Positions 53,325 through 62,461 are shown, numbered from the stretch's first letter. The stretch is 64,000 nucleotides of DNA from an uncultured Clostridia bacterium (GCA_947627595.1 CANQWQ010000001.1:1-64000), one strand, 5' to 3'. Notes: generated by a model not told the origin, from the letters alone. A program made the numbers and translations.

Positions 53325-55742
53325 ATGAAATATATAGACAAATTCTTAAGTAAATTAAAAACAGATAGAAATACATTTGCAACATATATATTACTTCTAT
53401 TTTCAATATATATAGTTGTAGATAGATTTATTGAAATAATATTTATAGGTGCTACTGGAATGTCTGTTAGCTATTGGGGACCTTTAAAATACACCTTTGC
53501 TTTAGCATGTCCAATTTTTGCACTTGAATTTTCATTTGGCTCAAAGTTTGTTACTGAAGACTTTAAGAAACTATCTTTCTTATATATCTTCGTAATGGCC
53601 TTTTATATAATCGTAATGTCAATGATTATTCAATGGTTAAATAAACTAGAATGGATGTTATTCTTCTCTGTACCAAATTATGAATATATATTTGATCATT
53701 TTTATGAGTTGATTAAACCAGCATTTGCTGCTACAGCTTGGTACTTCCCTATTATTTCATTTTTCAAAGTATTTAAATTTTACTACTTTACAGTTAATGA
53801 TACTAAAGATATTCGTGATTCTGTATTTGATTGCCCAGGAATTGATTTATCAGATACTAAAGCTGGTTGGGGACCATATACTTGCGAAATGTATTTATGT
53901 AAAGACTCTGAAAACGGAAAAATTATTAAAACTCCAGAATCAAGAAGATTTGAATCTACTTTGATTGTTGGTGTTTCAGGTTCAGGAAAAACTTCAATGC
54001 TTTTCGAACCTATGGTTGCTAGAGATTTTGAAAAAATGTTTTTCTTTAGAGAGACTTCTAAAGAAATGGGATATACAGCTTTAAGAACAGGTTTGGCTAC
54101 ACTTTCACATCCATATTCAAACGAATATCTAAATGAACATTTTACTTTAAATATGTTAGTTCCAAATCCTGCTAAAGAAAAATTATACAAATCATTTATG
54201 TCAAAAATGATTTTAAGTTCAGCTAATGGTGAATATATTTATAAAAACTGTGGTGTTACTTATATGGCTCCAGATTATGAATCAATTTCACATATGAAAG
54301 ATGTTGCTAATAATTTTGGACTTCCATATTGTGTAATAGATCCAAATGATCCATCTTCAGCTGGCTTAAACCCATTTGTATATAAAGATCCTATTAAAGC
54401 AAGTTTAGCAGTTTCTGCTATTTTACATAGATTATATATTTCTGATATGCCACTATCTTCAAACATTAACAACTCAGCAAATACTATAACACTTAGCTTA
54501 GCAAATCAAGCTGTTGAGAACTTAGTAATATTATTAAAGGTAGTTTATCCAAAAGTTAATGATGGTGCACTACCTACTCTTGAAGATTTATATAATTTAA
54601 TGAATGATTTTTCACTAGTTGAAAAAGCTGCTAAAGTTCTTGAAGAAGATGAAGAACTTAGAGAAAGATATCAAATGCAATTAAGTTACTTAAAGAAAAA
54701 CTTCTATTCAGATTCTGATAATATTAAGAGAATGAATGAAATTATTGCAAATCCAGCTGCTCAAATAGAAAAATTATTAAGACATCCTGGAGTTAAAAAT
54801 ATTCTTTGCAATAGATTTGAAAATAAAAATTATGATGATATATTAGAAAATGGCGAAATCGTATTTGTTTGTACAAGACGTGGAGATTTAGGTCAAACAA
54901 CTCAAAAAGCCTTTGGTCTATTCTTCCTATTGTTAATGCAACAATCAGTTCTTTCTAGACCAGGTCTTGAAAAAACTAGAATTCCACACTTCTTATACAT
55001 TGATGAATTTACTCCATTTATTTCAGAACCAACAATGGATATCTTCACACTATATAGAAAATATAGAATTGGAGCAATTGTATCTGCTCAAAACTTATCT
55101 CAACTTGGTTCAGAAAAGAGTGAAACTAGACAAACAATTGCTGCAAACAGTACAACAAAGATGGTATTTGGTAATAACACACCAGAAGACAACGAATGGT
55201 GGAGACTTGAATTTGGTGATAAACGTCAATGGGTATTCCAAAACGATTATCATACTATGGATGCTAAAAAAGGTGATGAAAACCCAGGTTATGACGAATC
55301 ATATAAAAATATTAAATGGGCATGGGTTAAAAACTATGAAGCCGGCAAGGTTCAATCTTTAAAATTCAAACAAATTATTTACAAAACTAAAGATTTAAAA
55401 GGTAAAAATATTGTTGGAAAATCTAAGCTTGACTTCTTAGACCCTAGATATAATGAAGTTAAAAAGACAAAGAAATTTAACTTTGCTAAATTTGTTCAAG
55501 GTGTTTCTGTTAATTCAGATGATAGTGATAAGAAATTTGATTTTTCTAAAATAGACTTTTCTAATTTAGATAAAGATGATCCAAACAATGATGGACCAAT
55601 TGCTAGAAATCCAAACAGAACATTTGAATTTAACCGTGTTGGTGCAAACTACGTTAACCCTATTAGAGTTGATAAATCACTAAATCAAGCAATTGAAGAT
55701 TTTAACAAAGCTAAAAATAATAATGATGATTCAAATAATTAA
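53325..55742 (+). CDS. VirD4/TraG-like type IV secretion coupling ATPase
   Basis: An 805-aa ATPase on the plus strand. It has several N-terminal helices (about residues 18-150) and Walker A GVSGSGKTS at 216-224. The motifs GLNPFVYKDP and Walker B LYIDEFTPF (D560, E561) follow. NLSQLGSEKSETRQTIAANSTTKM is the conserved C-terminal coupling-protein pattern. An Asp/Asn-rich tail ends it. Such proteins feed DNA or protein into a type IV secretion channel. No VirB4 or relaxase gene lies in this window. GTGGGG lies before the ATG. Confidence 0.88.
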   Translation: MKYIDKFLSKLKTDRNTFATYILLLFSIYIVVDRFIEIIFIGATGMSVSYWGPLKYTFALACPIFALEFSFGSKFVTEDFKKLSFLYIFVMAFYIIVMSMIIQWLNKLEWMLFFSVPNYEYIFDHFYELIKPAFAATAWYFPIISFFKVFKFYYFTVNDTKDIRDSVFDCPGIDLSDTKAGWGPYTCEMYLCKDSENGKIIKTPESRRFESTLIVGVSGSGKTSMLFEPMVARDFEKMFFFRETSKEMGYTALRTGLATLSHPYSNEYLNEHFTLNMLVPNPAKEKLYKSFMSKMILSSANGEYIYKNCGVTYMAPDYESISHMKDVANNFGLPYCVIDPNDPSSAGLNPFVYKDPIKASLAVSAILHRLYISDMPLSSNINNSANTITLSLANQAVENLVILLKVVYPKVNDGALPTLEDLYNLMNDFSLVEKAAKVLEEDEELRERYQMQLSYLKKNFYSDSDNIKRMNEIIANPAAQIEKLLRHPGVKNILCNRFENKNYDDILENGEIVFVCTRRGDLGQTTQKAFGLFFLLLMQQSVLSRPGLEKTRIPHFLYIDEFTPFISEPTMDIFTLYRKYRIGAIVSAQNLSQLGSEKSETRQTIAANSTTKMVFGNNTPEDNEWWRLEFGDKRQWVFQNDYHTMDAKKGDENPGYDESYKNIKWAWVKNYEAGKVQSLKFKQIIYKTKDLKGKNIVGKSKLDFLDPRYNEVKKTKKFNFAKFVQGVSVNSDDSDKKFDFSKIDFSNLDKDDPNNDGPIARNPNRTFEFNRVGANYVNPIRVDKSLNQAIEDFNKAKNNNDDSNN

Positions 55743-55755
55743 TAAAATAAAAATA

Positions 55756-55772
55756 CCCCGGTCAAGCCGGGG
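55756..55772. terminator. GC-rich bidirectional terminator
   Basis: CCCCGG-TCAAG-CCGGGG is a short GC-rich stem flanked by AT-rich runs, between two converging genes. It is the strongest local GC patch. Confidence 0.9.
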
Positions 55773-55782
55773 TTTATTTATT

Positions 55783-56718
55783 TTATTTTAAAAATTTAAT
55801 TTCAACATTTTTAGCTTTGTATTTTCCAGTTGATTCATCTGTAACAAACTCTACTAATGATTTTTCTAATGATGAACTTGTTTGTTTTAAATCTGTTGTA
55901 AAATAGAATTTAACTTTATCAATATCTATTTTATTTACAATAATCTCTTTAAATACTTCAACTGTGTGTTTATCATCTTCACAAACAAATATTATTTGTG
56001 GTGGAATTTTATATCCTGAATCACCTGATTGGAAGTGTTCATAAAAGTCTTTATATAATTTTAATCTTTCAGTTAATTTAACATCCCAATCTTTTTCACG
56101 TCTAACACACTCAAAAACTAAACTTATTTCTTTTCCGTCTTTTCCAAGTGTAACTTCGCCGTGTGGTTTAAATGTTTTATTCATTGTTTTAGCTGTAATA
56201 ACAGGTTTTACTTTATAACTGTTAAAGTTGCTAGATTTTCTAGCATAAGCAATTATAATTTGATTTCCAGCCAATCTTTTCTTAATCATTCCAACTGGTT
56301 TTGTGTTATCTGTTGGTTGCCAATGACATTCAACTTCTTTTGAAGTAAGTAAATATTTTCCCATTTTTTCTAGGCAATAAACTCTATATATTCCTTTTCC
56401 CTCTTCTGATGTAAAGAAATATCTAGTTAAAATTTTAGCTTTAACTAATTGATCTAGTTTATTGTTAATTTTGTCTTGAGATTTAACATCAACTCCTTTA
56501 TATTCTAGTAATTGATAAATTTGTCTTGATGTCATAAACTCAAATTCATTAACTAAGTCTAATATTTCAAAATGTATATCTGAAATATGACCTAAGTTGA
56601 TTTTGTGGATAATCTGGTTTATTGAAACATATCCATCTTTTCCATCAAATGTTTTTATTTCCCCTTCCCTAATTGCAAAAGGAGAAACGGTAGTTTTAAT
56701 GTGTTCGTCATCTACCAT
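55783..56718 (-). CDS. Replication-relaxation-like protein
   Basis: A 311-aa protein. The N-terminal half is a winged-helix type (HFEILDLVNEFEFMTSRQIYQLLEYKG, then LVKAKILTRYFF), followed by a nuclease-like fold (LVFECVRREKDWDVKLTERL). The layout matches the replication-relaxation family of plasmid and ICE genes. It converges on the virD4-like gene across one terminator. That supports a shared transfer-related role, although no relaxase is visible. Confidence 0.65.
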   Translation of the reverse strand: MVDDEHIKTTVSPFAIREGEIKTFDGKDGYVSINQIIHKINLGHISDIHFEILDLVNEFEFMTSRQIYQLLEYKGVDVKSQDKINNKLDQLVKAKILTRYFFTSEEGKGIYRVYCLEKMGKYLLTSKEVECHWQPTDNTKPVGMIKKRLAGNQIIIAYARKSSNFNSYKVKPVITAKTMNKTFKPHGEVTLGKDGKEISLVFECVRREKDWDVKLTERLKLYKDFYEHFQSGDSGYKIPPQIIFVCEDDKHTVEVFKEIIVNKIDIDKVKFYFTTDLKQTSSSLEKSLVEFVTDESTGKYKAKNVEIKFLK

Positions 56719-56763
56719 CTCTAAAAATACCTCCCCTTATTTTATATATAATAAATCTAGAAA

Positions 56764-57567
56764 CTAGACTATTACCAATTTAATTTTCTTTTTGTCATTT
56801 ATTATCTTTTTAACATAAACTTTAACTGCTTGTCCATATTTAAAGCCTTCTTGATATTCAGCCATTCCAACAAGATTTGGCTTTAACTCGATAAATAAGC
56901 CATTTTTATATTTATCAGCTTCTTTAACAATTCCGTCTAAAACCATTTTTTCTGAAATATCTTTAACGTTTTCTTCCCAAGTTCCATAAAGCTCTTTATA
57001 AGACAAAACAATTTGTTTCTTTTCTTTGTTAATTGATTTTATCATAACATTAATTTTTTGTCCACTATAAAATCTTTCTTCTGGTGATTTTATTCTAGAA
57101 ACTGAAATATCTTCTATATGTAAAAGTCCTGTAACTCCTGCGCCTATTTCAACAAAAACTCCATAATTTCTTATATTTTTAACAATTCCTTTTACAATTT
57201 GTCCAGGCTCTAAATTTTCATTCATCCAATTTAGAGCTTCTTCATTTGCTTTTTTTCTAGAAAGAACTATTTGATTATCTGAATAGACTTCTTTAACTTT
57301 AAATTGAACATATGAATTTAATTTATTTAAGCAAATGCTAGGTTTTGTAAAACCATATTCATCACAAGTTATATAGTCTACTTCATTTCTAGGAATTATT
57401 CCAGTTAAATTTTTTCCAAGTTTTACATGAAGGTTAAAGTTTGAATCACATTCATAAACTTTTCCTTGCATGATTTCGCCAGTATTTAAAGCAGTTTTGA
57501 TATTATCTAAACTAAATTCTTCGTTTGTATCGTTCCATCCCTCTGGAATAAATTTACAATATTCCAT
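56764..57567 (-). CDS. S1 RNA-binding repeat protein
   Basis: A 267-aa protein with three S1 domains: about residues 30-105 (GEIMQGKVYECDSNFNLHV), 118-190 (GQIVKGIVKNIRNYGVFVEIGAGVTGLLHIEDIS), and a weaker third. It is shorter than ribosomal protein S1 and probably a translation or RNA-binding accessory factor. Confidence 0.8.
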   Translation of the reverse strand: MEYCKFIPEGWNDTNEEFSLDNIKTALNTGEIMQGKVYECDSNFNLHVKLGKNLTGIIPRNEVDYITCDEYGFTKPSICLNKLNSYVQFKVKEVYSDNQIVLSRKKANEEALNWMNENLEPGQIVKGIVKNIRNYGVFVEIGAGVTGLLHIEDISVSRIKSPEERFYSGQKINVMIKSINKEKKQIVLSYKELYGTWEENVKDISEKMVLDGIVKEADKYKNGLFIELKPNLVGMAEYQEGFKYGQAVKVYVKKIINDKKKIKLVIV

Positions 57568-57591
57568 AATTTCTCCTTTGTACTTTTAAGT

Positions 57592-58317
57592 TTATTTTCC
57601 TAATAATAAATTTTCTACTTCATTTGGTTTCAAATATCGCCATTCACCAAGTCTTAAATCTTTTACATCTATATTCCCTATTTTTGACCTATGTAATGCT
57701 ATAACTTTTCTTCCAACTGAATTACACATTTTTCTAACTTGCCTATTTTTTCCTTCATGAATTGTAATAGCAATTCTAGATTGATTTTTTTCTTCATCAA
57801 TTTTTAGTATTTTAACTTTGGCAGGTTTTGTAATATAGCCATCATCAATTTCTACGCCTGAAGATAATTTGTTTACTTCTTCATTTGTAATTTTTCCAAT
57901 AAGTGTAACTGTGTATGTTTTATCAATTTCATGTTTTGGATGTGTAACTTTGTAAACAAAATCTCCATCATTTGTCAAAACCATTGCTCCAGATGTATAC
58001 ATATCAAGCCTTCCAACAGGCACAATTCTTTTATCAACTTTAACTAAATCTAGAACAGTAGGTCTATCAAATTGATCTGTAATTGTAGTTACATATCCAA
58101 TAGGCTTATTAAGTAAAATATAAATTTTCTCGGTGTTTTGAGGTTTTATAAGTTTTCCTAAATATTTTACTTCATCTTTTTCAGTATCAATTTTAGTTCC
58201 AAGCTCTGTAACTATTCTACCATTAACTGAAACTCTTCCTTGTGAAATAAGCTCTTCTGACTTTCTTCTAGAAGCAATTCCACAATCAGCTAAATATTTT
58301 TGTAATCTAATTTCCAT
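57592..58317 (-). CDS. rluB: 23S rRNA pseudouridine synthase, RsuA/RluB family
   Basis: A 241-aa enzyme isomerising a uridine in rRNA. The N-terminal S4 domain is MEIRLQKYLADCGIASRRKSEELI. The catalytic motif is VPVGRLDMYTSGAMVLTNDGDF, with the Asp in GRLD. KNRQVRKMCNSVGRKVIAL follows. It lies 11 bases after rluD. Confidence 0.93.
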   Translation of the reverse strand: MEIRLQKYLADCGIASRRKSEELISQGRVSVNGRIVTELGTKIDTEKDEVKYLGKLIKPQNTEKIYILLNKPIGYVTTITDQFDRPTVLDLVKVDKRIVPVGRLDMYTSGAMVLTNDGDFVYKVTHPKHEIDKTYTVTLIGKITNEEVNKLSSGVEIDDGYITKPAKVKILKIDEEKNQSRIAITIHEGKNRQVRKMCNSVGRKVIALHRSKIGNIDVKDLRLGEWRYLKPNEVENLLLGK

Positions 58318-58328
58318 ATAAATTCTTT

Positions 58329-59235
58329 CTAAATCTTAGATGGTTCTAAGGTTTTCAATACATTTTTAAAATAATCTGGAATTTCTGCTGTTAATTCCAT
58401 TTTCTTTTTTGTAATCGGGTGAACAAATTCTAATTTATAGCTATGTAGCATTTGTCCCTCTACTCCAAATGGATTTTTTCCATTTGAATAAACTGAATCT
58501 CCAACAATTGGAAAACCAATTTTCGACATGTGAACTCTGATTTGATGAGTTCTACCAGTTTCAATCGTAACTTCTATATATGTATAATCTCTAAATCTTT
58601 CTAAAACAGTAAAATGTGTCACTGCATTTTTTCCATTTTTATCAACTGACATTTTAGTTCTATCGTTTTTACTTCTAGCAATCGGCATATCAATTGTTCC
58701 AGTATTTTCTTTAATTATTCCTCTAACTAAAGCTCTATATGTTTTTTTAACTTCATGATTTTTAATCTGTTCACTAACAGCTAAATGTGCTTTATCATTT
58801 TTAGCAATAATTAAAAGTCCTGATGTATCTTTGTCAATTCTATGAACTATACCAGGTCTAGCCTCTCCACCAATTCCAGAAAGTTCACCTTTACAATGAT
58901 TTAAAACTGCATTAACCAAAGTTCCATTAGGATTTCCATTTCCGAGGATGAACTACTAGACCTTTTTGCTTGTTTACAACTAAAATATCTTTATCTTCAT
59001 AAACAATGTCAAGTGGAATATCTTCAGGGCTTAAATGGCTATCCTGGACTTCCTCAGGGGTAATTTCAATTACATCTCCATCTTGAACTTTATAAGAAAC
59101 TTTTGTCTTTGCACCATTAACTAAAATCTTTTCATTTTCAATCATTCTTTGAACAGTACTTCTAGTTAAATCAGTATTATCTGCAATATATTTATCTATT
59201 CTATTAGTTTCTGAATTTTGGACTTTAAGTTCCAT
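58329..59235 (-). CDS. rluD: 23S rRNA pseudouridine synthase RluD-type, read through a +1 shift at CGG
   Basis: 301 aa with a +1 shift at CGG 58944-58942. An S4 domain (residues 1-60) and IPLDIVYEDKDILVVNKQKGLVVHP lie before the site. In the zero frame it stops four codons later, losing the active site. With the C skipped it continues GNGNPNGTLVNAVLNHCKGE, and the catalytic Asp134 appears in HRIDKDTSGLL, then GRTHQIRVHM. The length matches the family (about 300 aa). rluB follows 11 bases on. Confidence 0.9.
58942..58944 (-). other. In-frame CGG with +1 frame restoration (rluD)
   Basis: The context is CAT CCT CGG AAA TGG. The zero frame stops at TAA after CGG AAA TGG AAA TCC. Skipping the C gives CCT GGA AAT GGA AAT (P-G-N-G-N), the family HPGxG step. 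Confidence 0.9.
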
Positions 59236-59996
59236 TTAAACATCCCATCTTCCCTTTGTTTTATCTTTAACAAATAAAATTTTTAATAAATATTCAGGTA
59301 ATTTCATCATTCTCTTTATTCTAGTTGGCTCTTGGCATAATCTCCAAAGCCATTCAATTCCGCATTTTTGGAAAAACTTCGGTGCTCTTTTTATTCTTCC
59401 TGCTTCATAATCAAAAGTTCCTCCGTTGTCCAAAAGCTAAATCAACTTTAAGTTCTTTTTGATGATGATAAATCCATTTTTCTTGATTTGGATGACCTGT
59501 TGCAACAAATAAAATATTTGGCTGTAATCTATTTATTTCAGCTATTACCTCTTCTTCGCTTTTCGTTTTGAAAAAGCCTTCTTGACATCCAACGACTTTT
59601 AAGCCTGGAAAATCTTTTAAAACATTATCTCTGGCTTTTTCTGCAATTCCTTCTAGGCCACCTAAAAAATAAAATGTAAATCCTTCTTTATAACCAACTT
59701 CAATTGCTTTTCTAAAAACTTCTTGTCCGTGGAATCCTAGCTTTAAATGGCTTTTTTTGAAGTTTTCCGCCTATTGAAACTCCAACACTATCAGGTGTAG
59801 CTAAATCTGCTTTATTTAGAATTTCATTAAACTCCTTATCTTTCCAAGCTGTCATTATAAACTCAGTATTTGGAGAAACAACCATCTTGCAAGTTTTGTT
59901 GCTCTCTTTTACTAGTTCTTTTATTCGATTTCCCATTTCTTCTTTGTCAACATTATCAATGTTAACTCCAAGAATTCTAATCAAATCTCTTTGCAA
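59236..59996 (-). CDS. tagA: WecG/TagA/CpsF family glycosyltransferase with two CGG +1 shifts
   Basis: 252 aa, the family length, only when two +1 shifts occur at CGG 59729-59727 and 59425-59423. Part 1 has ILGVNIDNVDKEEMGNRI and ATPDSVGVSIGGKL. Part 2 (101 codons with no ordinary start) has FYFLGG, VGCQEGFF and FVATGHPNQEKWIYHHQ. Part 3 has GGTFDYEAGRIKRAPKFFQK and LCQEPTRIKRM. These enzymes add ManNAc-type sugars to lipid-linked wall polymer precursors. lspA and a large membrane protein lie upstream. Confidence 0.85.
59423..59425 (-). other. In-frame CGG with +1 frame restoration (tagA, second site)
   Basis: The context is GGA CAA CGG AGG AAC. Without the shift, TGA follows after CGG AGG AAC TTT. 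Skipping the C gives CAA GGA GGA ACT TTT (Q-G-G-T-F), matching the family GxGGTFD step. Confidence 0.85.
59727..59729 (-). other. In-frame CGG with +1 frame restoration (tagA, first site)
   Basis: The context is ATT CCA CGG ACA AGA. The zero frame stops at TAG after CGG ACA AGA AGT TTT. Skipping the C gives CCA GGA CAA GAA GTT (P-G-Q-E-V) and opens the 101-codon middle segment. Confidence 0.82.
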
Positions 59997-60010
59997 TAAA
60001 AATTCTCCCT

Positions 60011-60517
60011 TTATTTTTTATCTTTTTTATGATTGTCATCTTTTACTGGAATAGCAGCTTTTAAGTCAATTGCTGTTTCTTTTAAAAAGCTAATTAAAAA
60101 TAATAGCCAACCAATAACAATAAAAATATCTGCAATATTAAAAACTGGAAAATTTTCAATTTTTATAAAATCGAAAACTGTACTTCTAAAAATTCTATCA
60201 ATCAAATTTGAAACTCCACCAGCTAAGATAAAACTCAAAAATATAATATTGGATTTTTTCATTTTATCTTTTTGAGATATTATATAATTAAAAATTATTA
60301 TTATAATAACTAAGCAAAGTCCTATGTTCCCTAGGTTTTGTTTAACTAGTCCAGAAGAAGCTTTTTGATTATGACTTTTAGTAATTGTCAAAGCCTCTTC
60401 TATAACTACTATATCATTTTTAACTAAATTATCAATTAAGATTTTGCTAACTTGATCTATTAAAATTACTATAAAACAAGTTATAATCAAAATCTTAAAA
60501 ATCTTTTTTAATTCCAT
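60011..60517 (-). CDS. lspA: Lipoprotein signal peptidase II
   Basis: A 168-aa four-helix membrane aspartyl protease that cleaves lipoprotein signal peptides. VILIDQVSKILIDN begins the first region. ILAGGVSNLIDRIF holds one catalytic Asp and FPVFNIADIFIVIGW the other. The N-terminus is short and the tail is Lys/Asp-rich. It overlaps nothing and lies 14 bases before tagA. Confidence 0.94.
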   Translation of the reverse strand: MELKKIFKILIITCFIVILIDQVSKILIDNLVKNDIVVIEEALTITKSHNQKASSGLVKQNLGNIGLCLVIIIIIFNYIISQKDKMKKSNIIFLSFILAGGVSNLIDRIFRSTVFDFIKIENFPVFNIADIFIVIGWLLFLISFLKETAIDLKAAIPVKDDNHKKDKK

Positions 60518-60518
60518 A

Positions 60519-62225
60519 TTAATCCACGTTTCTCTTATAAACTATAAATGAGCTATCACTATATATTTCGCTATATCTAACATCTTGATGTAATTTAATA
60601 TTTACATCATCACCACTATAAAGAATTATATGTCTTACATCATATTTTTCAAAAATATCATTGTAATTTGAGTTAAGTCCAGGAACTGCTAATGCATCAC
60701 TAAATATGTCTTGACCGCCATTAAACTCTGGTGTATATAAATCACATCTAGAATCTATAAATACTGGAATTCCTCTTAATAACAGATAACTTCCATAATT
60801 ATATTCATTATATAAATGTAAATCTTCTTTACTTATATTGTTTTCTTCCATATATTTATATAAGAAATCTACAGCTTCAACAGGATAGCTAGAAGCCTCA
60901 ACATATACTTCATCTTTTTTATCTTTATATAAGTCTTTTCCTATAAGTGTGACACAAGCTGTCACTAGAACTAAACCAATTATTGATGAGCCAAATCTTT
61001 TTAAATTATTGCAAATTTTATCGTCATATTTTTCAAAAAAGCTTGCTATAAATTTAGCTAAAAGTGGCATTCCCATAATCAAAACAAGTGAAACTTGACG
61101 TCTAGCTTTAAATGATAAGAATATAGTTCCAGCAAGCATAAGAATATCGCTAAGTCTAACTTTAATATCAACTAATATTAAAATTAAAATTGTAATTCCA
61201 AGCATTACTCCGTAGCCTTTATTATCAGCAAGTGTAAGTGGTAAATGTTCATTTATTGAGCTTGTTGTATTTCCTTGATAAATCTTATATGTATAAGTAT
61301 AAGCACCTGTTCCAGCTGGATTTAAGAATCCTAAGAATCCAGCAATAAGTAAGAAAATTATTAGTGTAGCTTGTGCTTGATTTTTAGTTATTACAACTTT
61401 ATAAGGATTTTTTCTTCTCTTTTCTCTTTTAATTTTTCTAGATTCAACATTTAATTTGCTTTTTTCAATTAATGTATCAATTCTCTCTTTTTTCTCGGGT
61501 TTAGAGAATTTTTTAACTATTCTTAAGAAAACTCTAAATGCTTTTTCATCTAAGTCCAGCTCTTGAAGTGTAACAAATAAGAATTCTGCAACATATGGTG
61601 CTGCAAATACAAAGAACATTGGAAATACAGCACAGTGTAATTCAACAATTAGAAGTGCTATTAAAAGCAAGCCAAAACCATATCTCTTCTTATTAGTTTC
61701 TAAAAGTTTTTCTATCAAATAAATTTCTAAAACAAACAAAATAAATGTAACAAGCTGTGCACGCATAGCAATATAAGGTTTCATAAGATATATTGCAAAA
61801 AGCGTAGCTATCATACTGACAACTTTATTATTTTTAGTCATTTTGTTTGTCGTTTTATACATAGCTATTCCAAGTATTGAAGTAAGTGCAATTGTAGCTG
61901 CATAAAATCCAAATTGCCAATGACTTCCAAAAACATTGTATAGTAAAAATATTCCTAAATCATATAACCAATGTGGCCAAGTATAAGGTAACTCGTGCCA
62001 AGAAAATGGATCTTGAGTTAAATTTGATATTCCATTTTGAAAAATATATTCACCACATTTTATATTATAGTATGTATCATTTTGAAAAGCTTTTGGTGTA
62101 ATTGCTATTGCGATTATAATAATTGATATAATAGATAAAATATCAAATATTATGTTAGTAGCTTTTTCACTTTTTTGCTTTTTCTCTTTTTTTACTTTTT
62201 TATTTTCTATAATTTCTTCTTCCAT
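60519..62225 (-). CDS. Large multi-span membrane protein, GT-C-like
   Basis: A 568-aa protein with a basic cytosolic start and about 11 hydrophobic helices. It has a basic cytosolic loop (residues 245-275) and a final extracytoplasmic domain of about 110 residues with VDFLYKYMEENNISKEDLHLYNEYNYGSYLLLRGIPVFIDSRCDL. The layout resembles membrane glycosyltransferases of the GT-C type or DUF2029-like proteins. It lies two bases before lspA, so it belongs to the same operon. Confidence 0.7.
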   Translation of the reverse strand: MEEEIIENKKVKKEKKQKSEKATNIIFDILSIISIIIIAIAITPKAFQNDTYYNIKCGEYIFQNGISNLTQDPFSWHELPYTWPHWLYDLGIFLLYNVFGSHWQFGFYAATIALTSILGIAMYKTTNKMTKNNKVVSMIATLFAIYLMKPYIAMRAQLVTFILFVLEIYLIEKLLETNKKRYGFGLLLIALLIVELHCAVFPMFFVFAAPYVAEFLFVTLQELDLDEKAFRVFLRIVKKFSKPEKKERIDTLIEKSKLNVESRKIKREKRRKNPYKVVITKNQAQATLIIFLLIAGFLGFLNPAGTGAYTYTYKIYQGNTTSSINEHLPLTLADNKGYGVMLGITILILILVDIKVRLSDILMLAGTIFLSFKARRQVSLVLIMGMPLLAKFIASFFEKYDDKICNNLKRFGSSIIGLVLVTACVTLIGKDLYKDKKDEVYVEASSYPVEAVDFLYKYMEENNISKEDLHLYNEYNYGSYLLLRGIPVFIDSRCDLYTPEFNGGQDIFSDALAVPGLNSNYNDIFEKYDVRHIILYSGDDVNIKLHQDVRYSEIYSDSSFIVYKRNVD

Positions 62226-62431
62226 CTAAACATCCTTTATAATAAGAAATTCCTCTACGGAACCCTAAATTTACGATATTATTATATACTTTATTAATGC
62301 AATTGTAAAGAAAATTATTGAAACTTTTTTATACGTCAAAATTAGATTTTTTTCTTTTAAAAATTTTATAAAAAATATTTTATGTAAATCATTTTTACGT
62401 TTTTCGTACACATTTTCGGTGGACATTTCCC

Positions 62432-62461
62432 TGTGGATAATGTGGATAACTCTGTGAATAA
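62432..62461 (-). repeat. Cluster of three DnaA-box-like 9-mers
   Basis: Read on the minus strand there are two perfect TTATCCACA boxes (62440-62432 and 62449-62441), back to back, and a third with one change, TTATTCACA (62461-62453). An AT-rich stretch lies to the left. The layout resembles an origin or DnaA-titration site, but no dnaA or rpmH is near. Confidence 0.7.

Noticed and set aside
53783..54190. Minus-strand open frame inside the virD4-like gene
   Set aside because: It lies wholly within a well-supported gene, lacks a ribosome site and matches no family.
42914..56718. An integrated conjugative element
   Set aside because: No integrase, att repeats, relaxase or VirB4 are seen and house-keeping genes are interspersed.
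17654..59729. Classical slippery heptamer or RF2-type programmed shift
   Set aside because: No shared upstream heptamer, internal Shine-Dalgarno or common P-site codon exists among the eight sites. Only one has a stop at the next codon.
17545..59996. The seven broken genes as ordinary pseudogenes
   Set aside because: Decay would give varied lesions. All eight are one extra C before GGN, with nothing else wrong in the genes, and several are normally essential or highly conserved.
17545..59996. Extra C bases as random sequencing errors
   Set aside because: Random errors would not always create CGG, and would not coincide with the absence of any CGG read as arginine. A systematic read error at this motif remains possible and must be checked in raw reads.
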